Notes under the pieces: generated by a model | What the model saw: only the letters and a program-made list of their open reading frames with translations | Told to the model about the DNA's origin: nothing | Databases searched by the model: none | Part shown: positions 11,239-19,295 of the stretch, piece by piece | Position numbering within the stretch: the first letter of the stretch is position 1 | Layout of the letters: each line of letters starts with the position of its first letter | Source of the DNA: Chelatococcus sambhunathii | GTDB lineage: Bacteria > Pseudomonadota > Alphaproteobacteria > Rhizobiales > Beijerinckiaceae | DNA length: 64,000 nt | Assembly (NCBI RefSeq): GCF_001418005.1 | Contig: NZ_LIOL01000005.1 | Location: forward strand, 124,001-188,000 | Direction: 5' to 3' | Translations under genes and position numbers: made by a program

Positions 11239-12006
11239 GTGCCAGCCGACATCCATGTCTTTCCCTGCCGCAGCGACAATATCGGCGTCCTCGTGCGCGA
11301 TGCGGCGAGCGGCGCCTGCGCCGCCATCGACGCCCCGGAGGAGGCCGCGGTGCGCCGAGCCCTCGCCGAAACCGGATGGCGTCTGACGCACATCCTCGTC
11401 ACCCACAAGCATCCCGACCACGTCGAGGGCATTCCCGGCCTCAAGCGGGAGACGGGCGCCACTGTCATTGGGCCCGCGGCGGAAGCGGCCGCCATTCGCG
11501 ACATCGACCGGCGGGTTGCGGAAGGCGACGTCGTCGAGGTCGGCGCTCTCCGGGGCGAGGTCATCGCCACGCCCGGTCATACCCTCGGCCATATCGCCTA
11601 TTGGTTCGCACGCGAGCGGGCCCTCTTTGCCGGCGACACGCTGTTCGCGCTCGGCTGCGGGCGCCTGTTCGAGGGCACGCCGGCGGACATGTGGGCGACC
11701 CTCGAGAAGCTCGCCGCCCTGCCGGACGACACCCGCCTCTACTGCGGCCACGAATATACGCTCGCGAACGCGCACTTCGCGCTTGCCGCCGATCCGGACA
11801 ATGCCGCGCTCGCCAAACGCGCCGCCGACATCGAGGCGAGACGGGCACGGGGCGAATTGACGGTCCCGTCCCTCCTCGGCGAGGAGAAGGCGACCAATCC
11901 CTTCCTGCGCGCGCGCGAGCAGGCCCTCGCCGCCGCCGTCAACCTCGCCGGCCGGCCGGCTGCGGAGGTCTTCGCCGCGCTCCGCGCCTGGAAGGACCGG
12001 TTCTGA
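11239..12006 (+). CDS. gloB: Hydroxyacylglutathione hydrolase (glyoxalase II)
   Basis: 255 aa, the standard GloB length, from GTG 11239 with AAGGAGAA five bases upstream. It hydrolyses S-D-lactoylglutathione to D-lactate and glutathione, completing methylglyoxal detoxification in the cytosol. The metallo-beta-lactamase fold shows THKHPDHVEG (dinuclear metal site), TPGHTLGHIAYW, FAGDTLFALGCGRLFEG and YCGHEYT. The C-terminal substrate-binding region includes KATNPFLRAREQ. It overlaps the following cupin gene by one base (TGATG), implying a two-gene transcript divergent from the methyltransferase. Confidence 0.96.
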   Translation: MPADIHVFPCRSDNIGVLVRDAASGACAAIDAPEEAAVRRALAETGWRLTHILVTHKHPDHVEGIPGLKRETGATVIGPAAEAAAIRDIDRRVAEGDVVEVGALRGEVIATPGHTLGHIAYWFARERALFAGDTLFALGCGRLFEGTPADMWATLEKLAALPDDTRLYCGHEYTLANAHFALAADPDNAALAKRAADIEARRARGELTVPSLLGEEKATNPFLRAREQALAAAVNLAGRPAAEVFAALRAWKDRF

Positions 12007-12461
12007 TGCTGCCGACGAACGGACGGGAAGCGCTTACGGCGGAGGCCATCGTCCGCCTGCTCGATCTTAAGCCCCACCCGGAGGGCGGCTGGTTCCGGGA
12101 GACCTATCGCGACCCGCAACCGGTGGAGGGCGGGCGCGCCGCTTCGACACTGATCTACTATCTGCTGGGCCCCGGCGGCACATCCCACTGGCACCGCGTC
12201 GACGCCGCCGAGGTCTGGCACTGGTATTGCGGCGCGCCGCTGGTGCTGACCGTGTCGCCCGATGGGCACGAGACCGAGGCCCACCGCCTCGGCGCGGATC
12301 TTGCGGCGGGCGAGCGGCCGCAATGCGTCGTGCCGGCGGGCTGGTGGCAGACGGCAACGAGCCTCGGCGCCTTCACCCTCGTCGGCTGCACGGTGGCGCC
12401 GGGCTTCACCTTCGACGGCTTCGAGATGGCACCGGCCGGCTGGCGGCCGGCCCCACGCTGA
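12006..12461 (+). CDS. Cupin-fold DUF985 family protein
   Basis: 151 aa, starting at ATG 12006 in a TGATG overlap with gloB, so translation is probably coupled. Typical DUF985 features are LDLKPHPEGGWFRETYRD at the N-terminus, STLIYYLLGPGGTSHWHRVD, EVWHWYCGAPL and a late GWWQTATSLGAFTLVGCTVAPGF. The paired His residues of the SHWHRVD motif and the later strand residues fit a metal-binding RmlC-like cupin. Its reaction is unknown. It is often found beside gloB in related bacteria, so a detoxification role is possible but only inferred from position. It ends 12 bases before the convergent dctM gene. Confidence 0.85.
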   Translation: MLPTNGREALTAEAIVRLLDLKPHPEGGWFRETYRDPQPVEGGRAASTLIYYLLGPGGTSHWHRVDAAEVWHWYCGAPLVLTVSPDGHETEAHRLGADLAAGERPQCVVPAGWWQTATSLGAFTLVGCTVAPGFTFDGFEMAPAGWRPAPR

Positions 12462-12473
12462 GGCGGCGAGGCC

Positions 12474-13760
12474 TCACCGCGTCAGCACGAGCGCCGGCAG
12501 CCAGGTCGTCAGCGGCGGCCAGAAGGTGGCAGCGAGGAGCACGGCGGCGAGCGGCAGCATCCACGGCACGATGGCCCGCGACATGGCCTCGAAGCGGATA
12601 TTGGCAATCCGTGCCGTAACGAAGAGAACGACACCGACGGGGGGCGTGATCGTGCCGATCATCAAGTTGAGCACGAAAATAAGACCGAACTGCAAGGGAT
12701 CGATGCCGAACTGCCCTGCAATCGGCACCAGGATAGGGATGAGGATGAGCATCGCCGCCAGCGCCTCCATCACGCAGCCGACAAGGAGCAGCAGCAGGTT
12801 GACGACGAAAAGGAAGACGAGTGGGTCGCCCACGGCCTCGATGATCAGCGGCCCGAGCGTCTGCGGGATGCGCGAGATCGACAGGCACCAGGCGAGCGCC
12901 GCTGCCGTCATGACGAGCGCCAGCACGATCCCGGTCGTCTCAACCGTGTCGACGATGATACGTGGCAATTGTCGCAGGTCGAAGTCGCGGTAGACAACGA
13001 GCCCGAGAAAGAGTGCATAGACGGAGGCGACGGCCGCCGCCTCGGTCGGTGTCATGATGCCGCTCATCATGCCGCCAAAGAGAATGACTGGCGTCATCAG
13101 CGCCCAGTGCGCCCGCCGATAGGCGACGGCAAGGGCCTTCACCCCCTCGAAGGGATGGCGCGGCATGGCGCGCCGCGTGGCCACCACCGTAACCATGGCG
13201 GAGAGCGCGAGCGCCATCAGCAGGCCTGGAATGACCCCCGCGAGGAACAGCCCGCCGATGGAGACGTCGGCACTGACACCGTAGATGACCATCGGCAGAG
13301 ACGGCGGAATGATCGGCCCGATGGTCGCCGAGGCGGCCGTGATGGCCGCGGCGGTCTCCGGATCGTAGCCCTCCTGGCGCATCGCCTTGATCTCGAGCGA
13401 GCCCACGCCGCCCGCATCCGCCACGGCGGAGCCGGACATGCCGGCGAAGATCACGCTCGCGAGGATATTGGCGTGGCACAGGCCGCCGCGCAGCCAGCCC
13501 ACGCAGGCGCGGGCGAACGTGAAAATCCGGTCGGTGATGCCCGCCGAGTTCATGATGTTGCCCATCAGGATGAACAGCGGCGCGGCGAGAATGGGGAAGG
13601 AATTGGCCGCCTGGGCGATCTTCTGCGGCACAATGTCGACCGGCATGCCGTTGATGACGACGAAGGCGAAGGCTGCGAGCCCCATGGAGGCGAACAGCGG
13701 CAGGCCAAGCAGCAGCGCGGCGAACCAGACGATGAGGATCTCGGCCATCGCGGCGGTCAT
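12474..13760 (-). CDS. dctM: TRAP transporter large permease (DctM family)
   Basis: About 428 aa from ATG 13760, overlapping the dctQ stop by four bases (ATGA). It is the main ion-coupled membrane subunit of a TRAP solute importer, with about 12 hydrophobic segments. Family landmarks include FPILAAPLFILMGNIMN, GMSGSAVADAGGVG, ASATIGPIIPPSLPMVIYG, GIMTPTEAAAVA and NLMIGTITPPVGVVLFV. It is the last gene of a four-gene operon: DapA-like lyase, dctP, dctQ, dctM. The substrate is set mainly by DctP and is unknown. The gene is complete. Confidence 0.95.
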   Translation of the reverse strand: MTAAMAEILIVWFAALLLGLPLFASMGLAAFAFVVINGMPVDIVPQKIAQAANSFPILAAPLFILMGNIMNSAGITDRIFTFARACVGWLRGGLCHANILASVIFAGMSGSAVADAGGVGSLEIKAMRQEGYDPETAAAITAASATIGPIIPPSLPMVIYGVSADVSIGGLFLAGVIPGLLMALALSAMVTVVATRRAMPRHPFEGVKALAVAYRRAHWALMTPVILFGGMMSGIMTPTEAAAVASVYALFLGLVVYRDFDLRQLPRIIVDTVETTGIVLALVMTAAALAWCLSISRIPQTLGPLIIEAVGDPLVFLFVVNLLLLLVGCVMEALAAMLILIPILVPIAGQFGIDPLQFGLIFVLNLMIGTITPPVGVVLFVTARIANIRFEAMSRAIVPWMLPLAAVLLAATFWPPLTTWLPALVLTR

Positions 13761-14254
13761 GGCGCGGCCCCCGCCTCGAAATCCCGCCGGCGGGCCCCGG
13801 CGAGCACTTCTGCGATCTCGATCAGCGCCTGTGCCGTAATGGCGACACCGGCAACGGGCATCGGCACGTAGACGAGCGCGGCCGAGAGCGGCAAGCTGAC
13901 CCACTCCACGTCGAAGTTGCGCTCGACCAGCCCGAAGCTGCGCGACAGGAGCACCACGCCGAGCACAGCGACCGCGAGCTGGATCAGCACCTCGGCCGCC
14001 CGGCGCAGGGGCGTCGGCAGCTTGTCGATGACCACCATGATGCGGATATGGCTGCGCCGCCGCGCGGCCAGGATCCAGCCGACGAAGGCGGTCCAGACCA
14101 TCAGATATTGCGCCATCTCGTCGGACCAGGCGAGCGGCTGGTTCACCAGCCTGAACACCACACCGAGGAAGACGCAGGCGAGGAGGGCAAGGAGAAGCAG
14201 GACCGCAGCAGCGGCAACCGCCCGGTCAGCGAAAAGCCCGGCAAGGCGCAGCAT
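13757..14254 (-). CDS. dctQ: TRAP transporter small permease (DctQ family)
   Basis: 165 aa from ATG 14254. Four hydrophobic segments are visible (about 15-35, 48-62, 85-105, 125-145), the DctQ topology. The family signature LAWSDEMAQYLMVWTAFVGWILAARRRSHIRI is clear in the middle. It partners DctM in the membrane and, with periplasmic DctP, forms a tripartite importer. The stop overlaps the dctM ATG by four bases; the start lies 67 bases after dctP. Confidence 0.93.
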   Translation of the reverse strand: MLRLAGLFADRAVAAAAVLLLLALLACVFLGVVFRLVNQPLAWSDEMAQYLMVWTAFVGWILAARRRSHIRIMVVIDKLPTPLRRAAEVLIQLAVAVLGVVLLSRSFGLVERNFDVEWVSLPLSAALVYVPMPVAGVAITAQALIEIAEVLAGARRRDFEAGAAP

Positions 14255-14321
14255 GGCAGCTCCGAAGTCGGGTCGGGGTCCCCCGCCGGAGACCCCGCTA
14301 AGGGAGAGGATTGGCGAAACG

Positions 14322-15314
14322 TCAGAGCGCAGCGAGCGCGTCCCAGGTTCCCTTGCCCCATTTCTCCTCGAACTTCGGCGGCAGTTGCTCCAGCACAGGC
14401 TTGCGGAAGCTCTCCACGTCGGGCTCGATGATGGTCATGCCCGCTGTCTTCAGCGTGCCGATGAGCTCGCCCTCCTGACGCGAAAGCTCGGCATCCTGCC
14501 ACTGGGCCCCGTTGGCGATGGCCGCGTCGAGAATCGCGCGGTCCTCGGCCGAAAGCCCCTTCAGGGCCGCCTCGTTGGCGATGACGAGCCGCGGCGTGAT
14601 GATGTGGCCGGTCAGGACGAGATATTTCTGCACCTCGGCGAGCTTGGCGCTGTGAATCGTCGGCAGCGGGTTCTCCTGCCCGTCGACCGCCCCCTGGCTC
14701 AGGGCGAGGTAGAGTTCGTTGAAGTTGATCGGCGTCGCGCGCGCCCCCCAGGCCTCGGCCATGGCGCGGAAGGTATCGACCGGCGGCACGCGCAGCTTGA
14801 AGCCGGCCATGTCGGCCGCCGAGCGCACCTCCTTGTTGCCCGTCGTCAGATGGCGCTTGCCGTAATAGGTGATGGCGAGCATGCGCAGGCCGCGCCGGCG
14901 GACGAGCTCCTCGTTCATCTTGGCGAAGATGGGCGAGGAGCCGGCCTTCGTCATGTGGGCGGCATCGCGCCACAGGTAGGGCGCCTCGATCACGGAGAGC
15001 TGCGGCAGCAGCGCGCCGAGAGCCGCGGCGCCGTCCGTCGTGAAGGCGAGGGCGCCGGAGACGACCGCATCCATCATGTCCTTGCCCGATCCGAGCTGGC
15101 CGTTGGGGAAGCTCTGGATGTCGATGCGCCCGCCGGATTTCTCCTTCACCTCGGCCGCGATGCGGTCGATCATCTGCACCTGCGGGTGTGACTGGGGCAG
15201 CATCTCGCCCCAGCGGATCACCGTGGCCTGGGCCTTGGCGATGGCCGGCATGAATACGCCGGCCCCGAGCGCCGCACTGCCCGCGAGAAACGTCCGTCTG
15301 CTGACACCGTGCAT
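14322..15314 (-). CDS. dctP: TRAP transporter substrate-binding protein (DctP family), Tat signal
   Basis: About 330 aa from ATG 15314. A second in-frame ATG at 15329 overlaps the Shine-Dalgarno GGGAGGA, which sits six bases before 15314 and decides the start. The N-terminus MHGVSRRTFLAGSAALGAG carries a twin-arginine motif, so the binder probably reaches the periplasm through Tat. Mature-protein family features are IRWGEMLPQSHPQVQ, SFPNGQLGSGKDMM, GFKLRVPPVDTFRAMAEAWGA, INFNELYLALSQGAVDGQENPL and a final KWGKGTWDALAA. The ligand is probably a carboxylate. The neighbouring DapA-like lyase suggests a keto- or hydroxy-acid or sugar acid. Confidence 0.93.
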   Translation of the reverse strand: MHGVSRRTFLAGSAALGAGVFMPAIAKAQATVIRWGEMLPQSHPQVQMIDRIAAEVKEKSGGRIDIQSFPNGQLGSGKDMMDAVVSGALAFTTDGAAALGALLPQLSVIEAPYLWRDAAHMTKAGSSPIFAKMNEELVRRRGLRMLAITYYGKRHLTTGNKEVRSAADMAGFKLRVPPVDTFRAMAEAWGARATPINFNELYLALSQGAVDGQENPLPTIHSAKLAEVQKYLVLTGHIITPRLVIANEAALKGLSAEDRAILDAAIANGAQWQDAELSRQEGELIGTLKTAGMTIIEPDVESFRKPVLEQLPPKFEEKWGKGTWDALAAL

Positions 15315-15425
15315 CGTTTGTCCTCCCATTGGATCAGGGCGCGGCTTTGCCGTCGTTCTTGACCAGGCCGATGGCGGCCGGGCGATCCGTGCCCCATAGC
15401 GGCGACAGGCCGCTGCGGGATGATC

Positions 15426-16319
15426 TCAGGCGCCAGCCGGCTCGCCGGTGATGGCCTCGAAGGTGGCAACGAGCTTCTCCCGATCCGCCGCGGCAAGCGG
15501 CACGAGCGGCGGGCGCACATGACAATAACCCTTGTCGCCCCGCCGGTGGGCGACAAGGGCCTTAACCGCCGGCAGCACCGGCAGGCTCACGATGGCTTCG
15601 ACGAGCGCATTGACGCGGCGGTCGTCGCGGCCTTCGTGGACGAGGGGCCGCAGCAGCGCCGGGGTGATGTTGGCGAGGCCGCAGATACTGCCCTCGGCGC
15701 CATGGCGCACCGCGCGCGCCAGCAGCCGCTCGTCGCCGACGAGAATGGCGATGTCGCCGTGATCGGCGAGAAAGCGTTCGGTCGTCGCCCAGTCGCCAGA
15801 GGAATCCTTGATGCCGGCGATGACGCCGCTGAAGGCATCGCGCAGGCGCCGCACCAGGCTGCTCGACAGGGGCACCGCCGTCTGGCCGGGAATATGGTAG
15901 AGGATGATGCCGCGCGCCGCGCCGCCGAGGCGTCCGAAAAAGTCGCTGAACCAGCCGAAGAGTCCCTCTTCGTCGACCCCCTTGAGATAGAAGGGCGGCG
16001 CCACCAGCAGGCCCCGCACACCGGCCGACAGGGCAAGCTCCGCCTGTTCGGCGGCCTCGGCCACGGTCGTCGCCGACACGCCCGCGTAGACCTTATCGAG
16101 CGAAATGCCGGCACCCGCCACGGCGCCGAGCATGGTGGCGCGCTCTCGCAGCGGGATGGAGAAGCCTTCGCCGGTCGTACCGAACAGCGTGATGCTGTCG
16201 CAGCCCTCCGCGAGGACGGCACGGGCCTGGCCGACGAGTCGCGCGAGATCGGGCCTGCCCCGCTCGTCGAACGGCGAAACCAGGGCTGCGGACAGGCCGA
16301 AACGTCGCGCCTCGCTCAC
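15426..16319 (-). CDS. DapA/NanA superfamily aldolase-lyase, first gene of the TRAP operon
   Basis: 297 aa, a class I aldolase TIM barrel. GTTGEG at 47-52 binds the substrate carboxylate; YHIP with Tyr near 141 and the Schiff-base Lys171 in GIKDSSGDW are all present, so the fold should be active. It lies directly upstream of dctP, dctQ and dctM and should be co-transcribed with them. That context argues against lysine synthesis and for breakdown of an imported keto-acid, sugar acid or amino-sugar acid, as with N-acetylneuraminate lyase-like or KDG-type enzymes. The substrate is unassigned. A true biosynthetic dapA would be expected elsewhere in the genome. Confidence 0.85.
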   Translation of the reverse strand: MSEARRFGLSAALVSPFDERGRPDLARLVGQARAVLAEGCDSITLFGTTGEGFSIPLRERATMLGAVAGAGISLDKVYAGVSATTVAEAAEQAELALSAGVRGLLVAPPFYLKGVDEEGLFGWFSDFFGRLGGAARGIILYHIPGQTAVPLSSSLVRRLRDAFSGVIAGIKDSSGDWATTERFLADHGDIAILVGDERLLARAVRHGAEGSICGLANITPALLRPLVHEGRDDRRVNALVEAIVSLPVLPAVKALVAHRRGDKGYCHVRPPLVPLAAADREKLVATFEAITGEPAGA

Positions 16320-16502
16320 GTGGATCTCCCAAGGATCGTCCCGGCGATCGTCAGGGACAGCTTTTGTGTTCTTCCTGACATGTTAGCGCGTTCGCGAAAC
16401 AGCGCAAGCGCCGCGCCAAGCGCGCCCGCCACCCCTGCAGACCTCAGGCGGCTCACCGCATCGAAATATTGAAGAAGGAGGCGCCGGGGATCGGCGAGAA
16501 AA

Positions 16503-16964
16503 CTAGCGCTCGATGGACAGGAGGGAGCGCCGCACGGCAGCGAGATCAGCCGCGATGCCGTTCAGCCGTTCGGCGAAAATGGCGCGCAAATGGACGGCCA
16601 CGTCAGGGAACTCGACCAGCACGCGCCGCAGGACGCTGCGCGGCAGTTTCGTCACGGAGGACGGTTCGCGAGCGATGGCCGTCGCCGGCCGCTTTGTTTC
16701 GGCAAAGAGTGCGAGTTCGCCGATGAGCACGCCCGGCCCGACCACGTGATCCGTTGGCGAGCCGTCGTCGCGCGCATCGAGCGCGATCGCGCCCGATCGC
16801 ACCAGATAACCGCCATCAGCGGGCTCGCCGCGGCGGAAGAGGACGTCACCGGCCCTCAGGATCCGCGATTCGGCCGCAAAGGCGATGAGCCGCAGCGCCT
16901 CGCGCTCGACCCCGGCGAAGGTCGGCACCGCCTCGAGCGCCGCGATGTCCTCATTCAGTCCCAT
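16503..16964 (-). CDS. Cyclic-nucleotide-binding (CAP_ED) domain protein without DNA-binding domain
   Basis: 153 aa. One Crp-type beta-roll occupies about residues 12-125: FAGVEREALRLIAFAAESRILRAGDVLFRRGEPADGGYLVRSGAI, then VVGPGVLIGELALFAETKRPATA with the phosphate-binding-cassette-like GELALF. After the roll there is only a helix of about 30 residues, and no helix-turn-helix, so it is not a classical transcription factor. It lies 28 bases after the OmpR-type regulator on the same strand and is probably in its operon. Whether it binds cAMP, cGMP or nothing cannot be told. Confidence 0.85.
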   Translation of the reverse strand: MGLNEDIAALEAVPTFAGVEREALRLIAFAAESRILRAGDVLFRRGEPADGGYLVRSGAIALDARDDGSPTDHVVGPGVLIGELALFAETKRPATAIAREPSSVTKLPRSVLRRVLVEFPDVAVHLRAIFAERLNGIAADLAAVRRSLLSIER

Positions 16965-16992
16965 GTCTGGCCGCCTGTCCGCGCTCCGATCA

Positions 16993-17679
16993 TCACGGTA
17001 TCAGTTTGTAGCCGCCCTGCTCGGTCACGAGAATGCGCGCGTTGGACGGATCCTGCTCGATCTTCTGCCTGAGGCGGTAGATATGCGTCTCGAGCGTGTG
17101 GGTCGTGACATTGGCGTTGTAGCCCCAGACCTCGGCCAGCAGCACCTCGCGCGTTACCACCTTCTGCCCGGCACGATAGAGGAAGCGCAGGATCGCCGTC
17201 TCCTTCTCCGTGAGCTTGAGCTTCGAGCCACGCTCGCTGACCAGGAGCTTGGCGCTCGGGCGGAACGTATAGGGCCCGATGGAGAAGACCGCATCCTCGC
17301 TCGCCTCGTACTGGCGAAGCTGGGCGCGGATGCGTGCCAGCAGCACTGCGAAGCGGAACGGCTTGGCGACATAATCATTGGCGCCGGCATCGAGACCGAG
17401 CACCGTGTCGCTGTCGGTCGCATGGCCGGTCAGCATGATCACCGGACTGCGGAAGCCACCCTCGCGCATGCGCTTGACGGCGTCGCGCCCGTCCATGTCG
17501 GGCAGGCCGACGTCCATGATGACGAGATCGATGTTGTTCTCCTTCACCACATCGAGTGCCTCGGCGCCGGATGCGGCGGTGGAGAGTGTGAACTCGTCGG
17601 TCAGCGCGAGCTGCTCGCTCAGCGTCTCGCGCAGGTCTTCCTCGTCGTCCACGATGAGCAGATGGCGGGCGTGAGGCAT
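16993..17679 (-). CDS. OmpR/PhoB-type response regulator (orphan)
   Basis: 228 aa. The receiver domain (about 5-120) has acidic DDEED at 11-15, phospho-acceptor Asp56 in VIMDVGLPDMDG, Thr84 in IMLTGH and Lys107 in AKPF. The winged-helix DNA-binding domain (about 132-228) shows LTEKETAILRFLYRAGQKVVTREVLLAEVWGYN and THTLETHIYRLRQKIE. It should control transcription after phosphorylation, but no histidine kinase gene is nearby. The immediate partners are a cyclic-nucleotide-binding protein downstream and a divergent L,D-transpeptidase. An AAGGA lies three bases before the ATG. Confidence 0.93.
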   Translation of the reverse strand: MPHARHLLIVDDEEDLRETLSEQLALTDEFTLSTAASGAEALDVVKENNIDLVIMDVGLPDMDGRDAVKRMREGGFRSPVIMLTGHATDSDTVLGLDAGANDYVAKPFRFAVLLARIRAQLRQYEASEDAVFSIGPYTFRPSAKLLVSERGSKLKLTEKETAILRFLYRAGQKVVTREVLLAEVWGYNANVTTHTLETHIYRLRQKIEQDPSNARILVTEQGGYKLIP

Positions 17680-17824
17680 GGTCCTTCCATTGTTGGGCAG
17701 GAGATGCCGGCGCTGGCGCTGGCCGGTGAGCCCGGCGGCGCAGGGACGCGTCCGGGCGAGGAAGTCCTAGACTAAGCGATCCGCGCCGGGCAACAAGTAG
17801 GCGAGGTTGATGCACCGGCTTGTG

Positions 17825-18397
17825 ATGAAACGAACCTTCCTTCGCACCGTCAGGGTCCTTCCACGTCCGCTCGCTGCCTCGCGCGGGCTTGTTGTCGCAG
17901 GACATGTCGTGCTGCCTTGCGCGCTCGGCAAGGGCGGCGTTGCGCGCTTGAAGCGCGAAGGCGACGGCGCGACCCCGCTCGGCCGCTTTGCCCTCGGCGC
18001 TCTCTATCTTCGGACCGACAAGGGCGCCCGCCCGCGCTCCGGCCTCCCCGCGCGCAGGACGCGCCCGGACGACGGCTGGTGCGACGCGCCCGGCGATCGG
18101 CGCTACAACCGCCCGGTGCGCCTTCCCTATCCGGCGAGCCACGAGCGCATGTGGCGCGAGGACGACGTTTATGACCGCGTGCTCGACATCCGCTACAACC
18201 GCGGCCCCATCCGCCCCGGCCGCGGCAGCGCCATCTTCATGCATCTTGCCCGGCCCGGCTTTGCGCCGACGGCGGGCTGCGTCGCCCTGCGGCGGGCCGA
18301 CCTCGACCGGCTCCTGCCGCGCCTAGGCCCCAGGACCCTTCTTGTGATCGGCAACGATCCACGCCGGTCATGCCCTCCCCGAAAGCAGAAACGATGA
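17825..18397 (+). CDS. L,D-transpeptidase family protein (YkuD-type), short form
   Basis: About 190 aa from ATG 17825; an in-frame ATG at 17810 (GAGG three bases before it) is an alternative start. No clear signal peptide is visible. The YkuD-like domain shows CALGKGGVARLKREGDGATPLGRF, then DAPGDRRYNRPVRLPYPASHERMWREDDVYD, and a catalytic motif HLARPGFAPTAGCVAL ending in the Gly-Cys pair. Proteins of this short type are common in Hyphomicrobiales, which use L,D-transpeptidases for polar wall growth. The stop overlaps the HAD gene start by ATGA. It is divergent from the response regulator. Confidence 0.85.
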   Translation: MKRTFLRTVRVLPRPLAASRGLVVAGHVVLPCALGKGGVARLKREGDGATPLGRFALGALYLRTDKGARPRSGLPARRTRPDDGWCDAPGDRRYNRPVRLPYPASHERMWREDDVYDRVLDIRYNRGPIRPGRGSAIFMHLARPGFAPTAGCVALRRADLDRLLPRLGPRTLLVIGNDPRRSCPPRKQKR

Positions 18398-19065
18398 GCC
18401 GCTCCGCCTTTCTCTTCGACCTCGACGGCACCTTGACCGAAACCGACCACCTGCATTTCGAGGCCTTCAACGCCATGCTCGCTGGCTTTGGCCGCAGCAT
18501 CACGCCGGAGGCCTATGCGCGGGAGGTGCAGGGCCGCGCCAATGCCGCGATCATGCGCGACATGTTCCCGGACCTGCCCGAGAGCGAGCACATCCGCCTC
18601 GCCGACGCCAAGGAAGCCGCCTTCCGCACCATGGCCGAGAGCCAGTTGCAGCCCGCGCGCGGCCTTCTCGACTTCCTGGCGCTGGCGGAGAGGCGATCGA
18701 TCGGCTGCGCCGTCGTCACCAATGCGCCGCGCGCCAATGCGGAGATGATGCTCGGCGCCATCGGCCTCGGGCGTCGCTTCGAAGCGATCGTCATCGGCGA
18801 CGAACTGCCGCGGCCCAAGCCCGATCCCCTGCCCTACCGCATGGGGCTCGACCTCCTGCGCGCCGACGCCACGCGCTCCCTCGCCTTCGAGGATTCGGCC
18901 TCCGGCGTGCAATCCGCCCACGCGGCCGGGCTTTTCGTGGTCGGTCTGATGACTACCCTCTGCGCCGAGGCGCTCGAGGCCGCCGGCGCGAGCCTCGCCA
19001 TCGCCGACTTTACCGACCCGCGGCTGATGGAGGTTCTGGACGCGCGGCTCGGCGGCAGCCCCTGA
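18394..19065 (+). CDS. HAD-superfamily hydrolase (beta-phosphoglucomutase-like subfamily)
   Basis: 223 aa from ATG 18394, inside an ATGA overlap with the preceding L,D-transpeptidase. Motif I is FDLDGTLTETD (Asp9 nucleophile, Asp11). The helical cap follows. Motif II Thr is in CAVVTNAPRANAEMM, motif III Lys in PRPKPDPLPY and motif IV in LAFEDSASGVQSAHAAG. It should be a small-molecule phosphatase or phosphomutase in the cytosol. Cap sequence and context do not identify a substrate. It is followed by a palindromic repeat element and then convergent yggS. Confidence 0.9.
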   Translation: MSRSAFLFDLDGTLTETDHLHFEAFNAMLAGFGRSITPEAYAREVQGRANAAIMRDMFPDLPESEHIRLADAKEAAFRTMAESQLQPARGLLDFLALAERRSIGCAVVTNAPRANAEMMLGAIGLGRRFEAIVIGDELPRPKPDPLPYRMGLDLLRADATRSLAFEDSASGVQSAHAAGLFVVGLMTTLCAEALEAAGASLAIADFTDPRLMEVLDARLGGSP

Positions 19066-19160
19066 GGATAAGCGAAAACGCCCCTGATCCTCGCTGGTAG
19101 AGCCGTGAAGACCGATTCACACGGCCCGAACTGCGGGCGGTGAAGCGCAACGCCTCCTGC

Positions 19161-19254
19161 CGTCATGCCCGCGCCCGTCGCGGGCATCCACGCCGCTTCG
19201 ATCGCATGAGGCGGCAAGGCATGGATGGCTGGGACAAACCCCGGCCAGGACGAC
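19161..19254. repeat. Intergenic palindromic repeat element (REP-like)
   Basis: The element begins CGTCATGCCCGCG and ends near CCAGGACGAC. It contains a perfect 9-bp stem, 19165-19173 with 19179-19187 (ATGCCCGCG / CGCGGGCAT), around a 5-base loop. A second half holds ATGGATGGCTGGGACAAACC. Elements beginning GTCATGCCCGC and ending in a GGGACAA / GGCCA-GACG half are dispersed in Hyphomicrobiales genomes. The same stem motif recurs at 44403-44427. It lies between convergent genes and may also terminate transcription. Confidence 0.6.
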
Positions 19255-19295
19255 TGAGAGGCATCCAGGAGCCGTTCCCAGGCCTCCCGCAAGAG

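Noticed and set aside
15426-16319. Biosynthetic 4-hydroxy-tetrahydrodipicolinate synthase (dapA)
   Set aside because: Catalytic residues fit the superfamily, but co-transcription with a TRAP transporter argues for a catabolic lyase; substrate left open.
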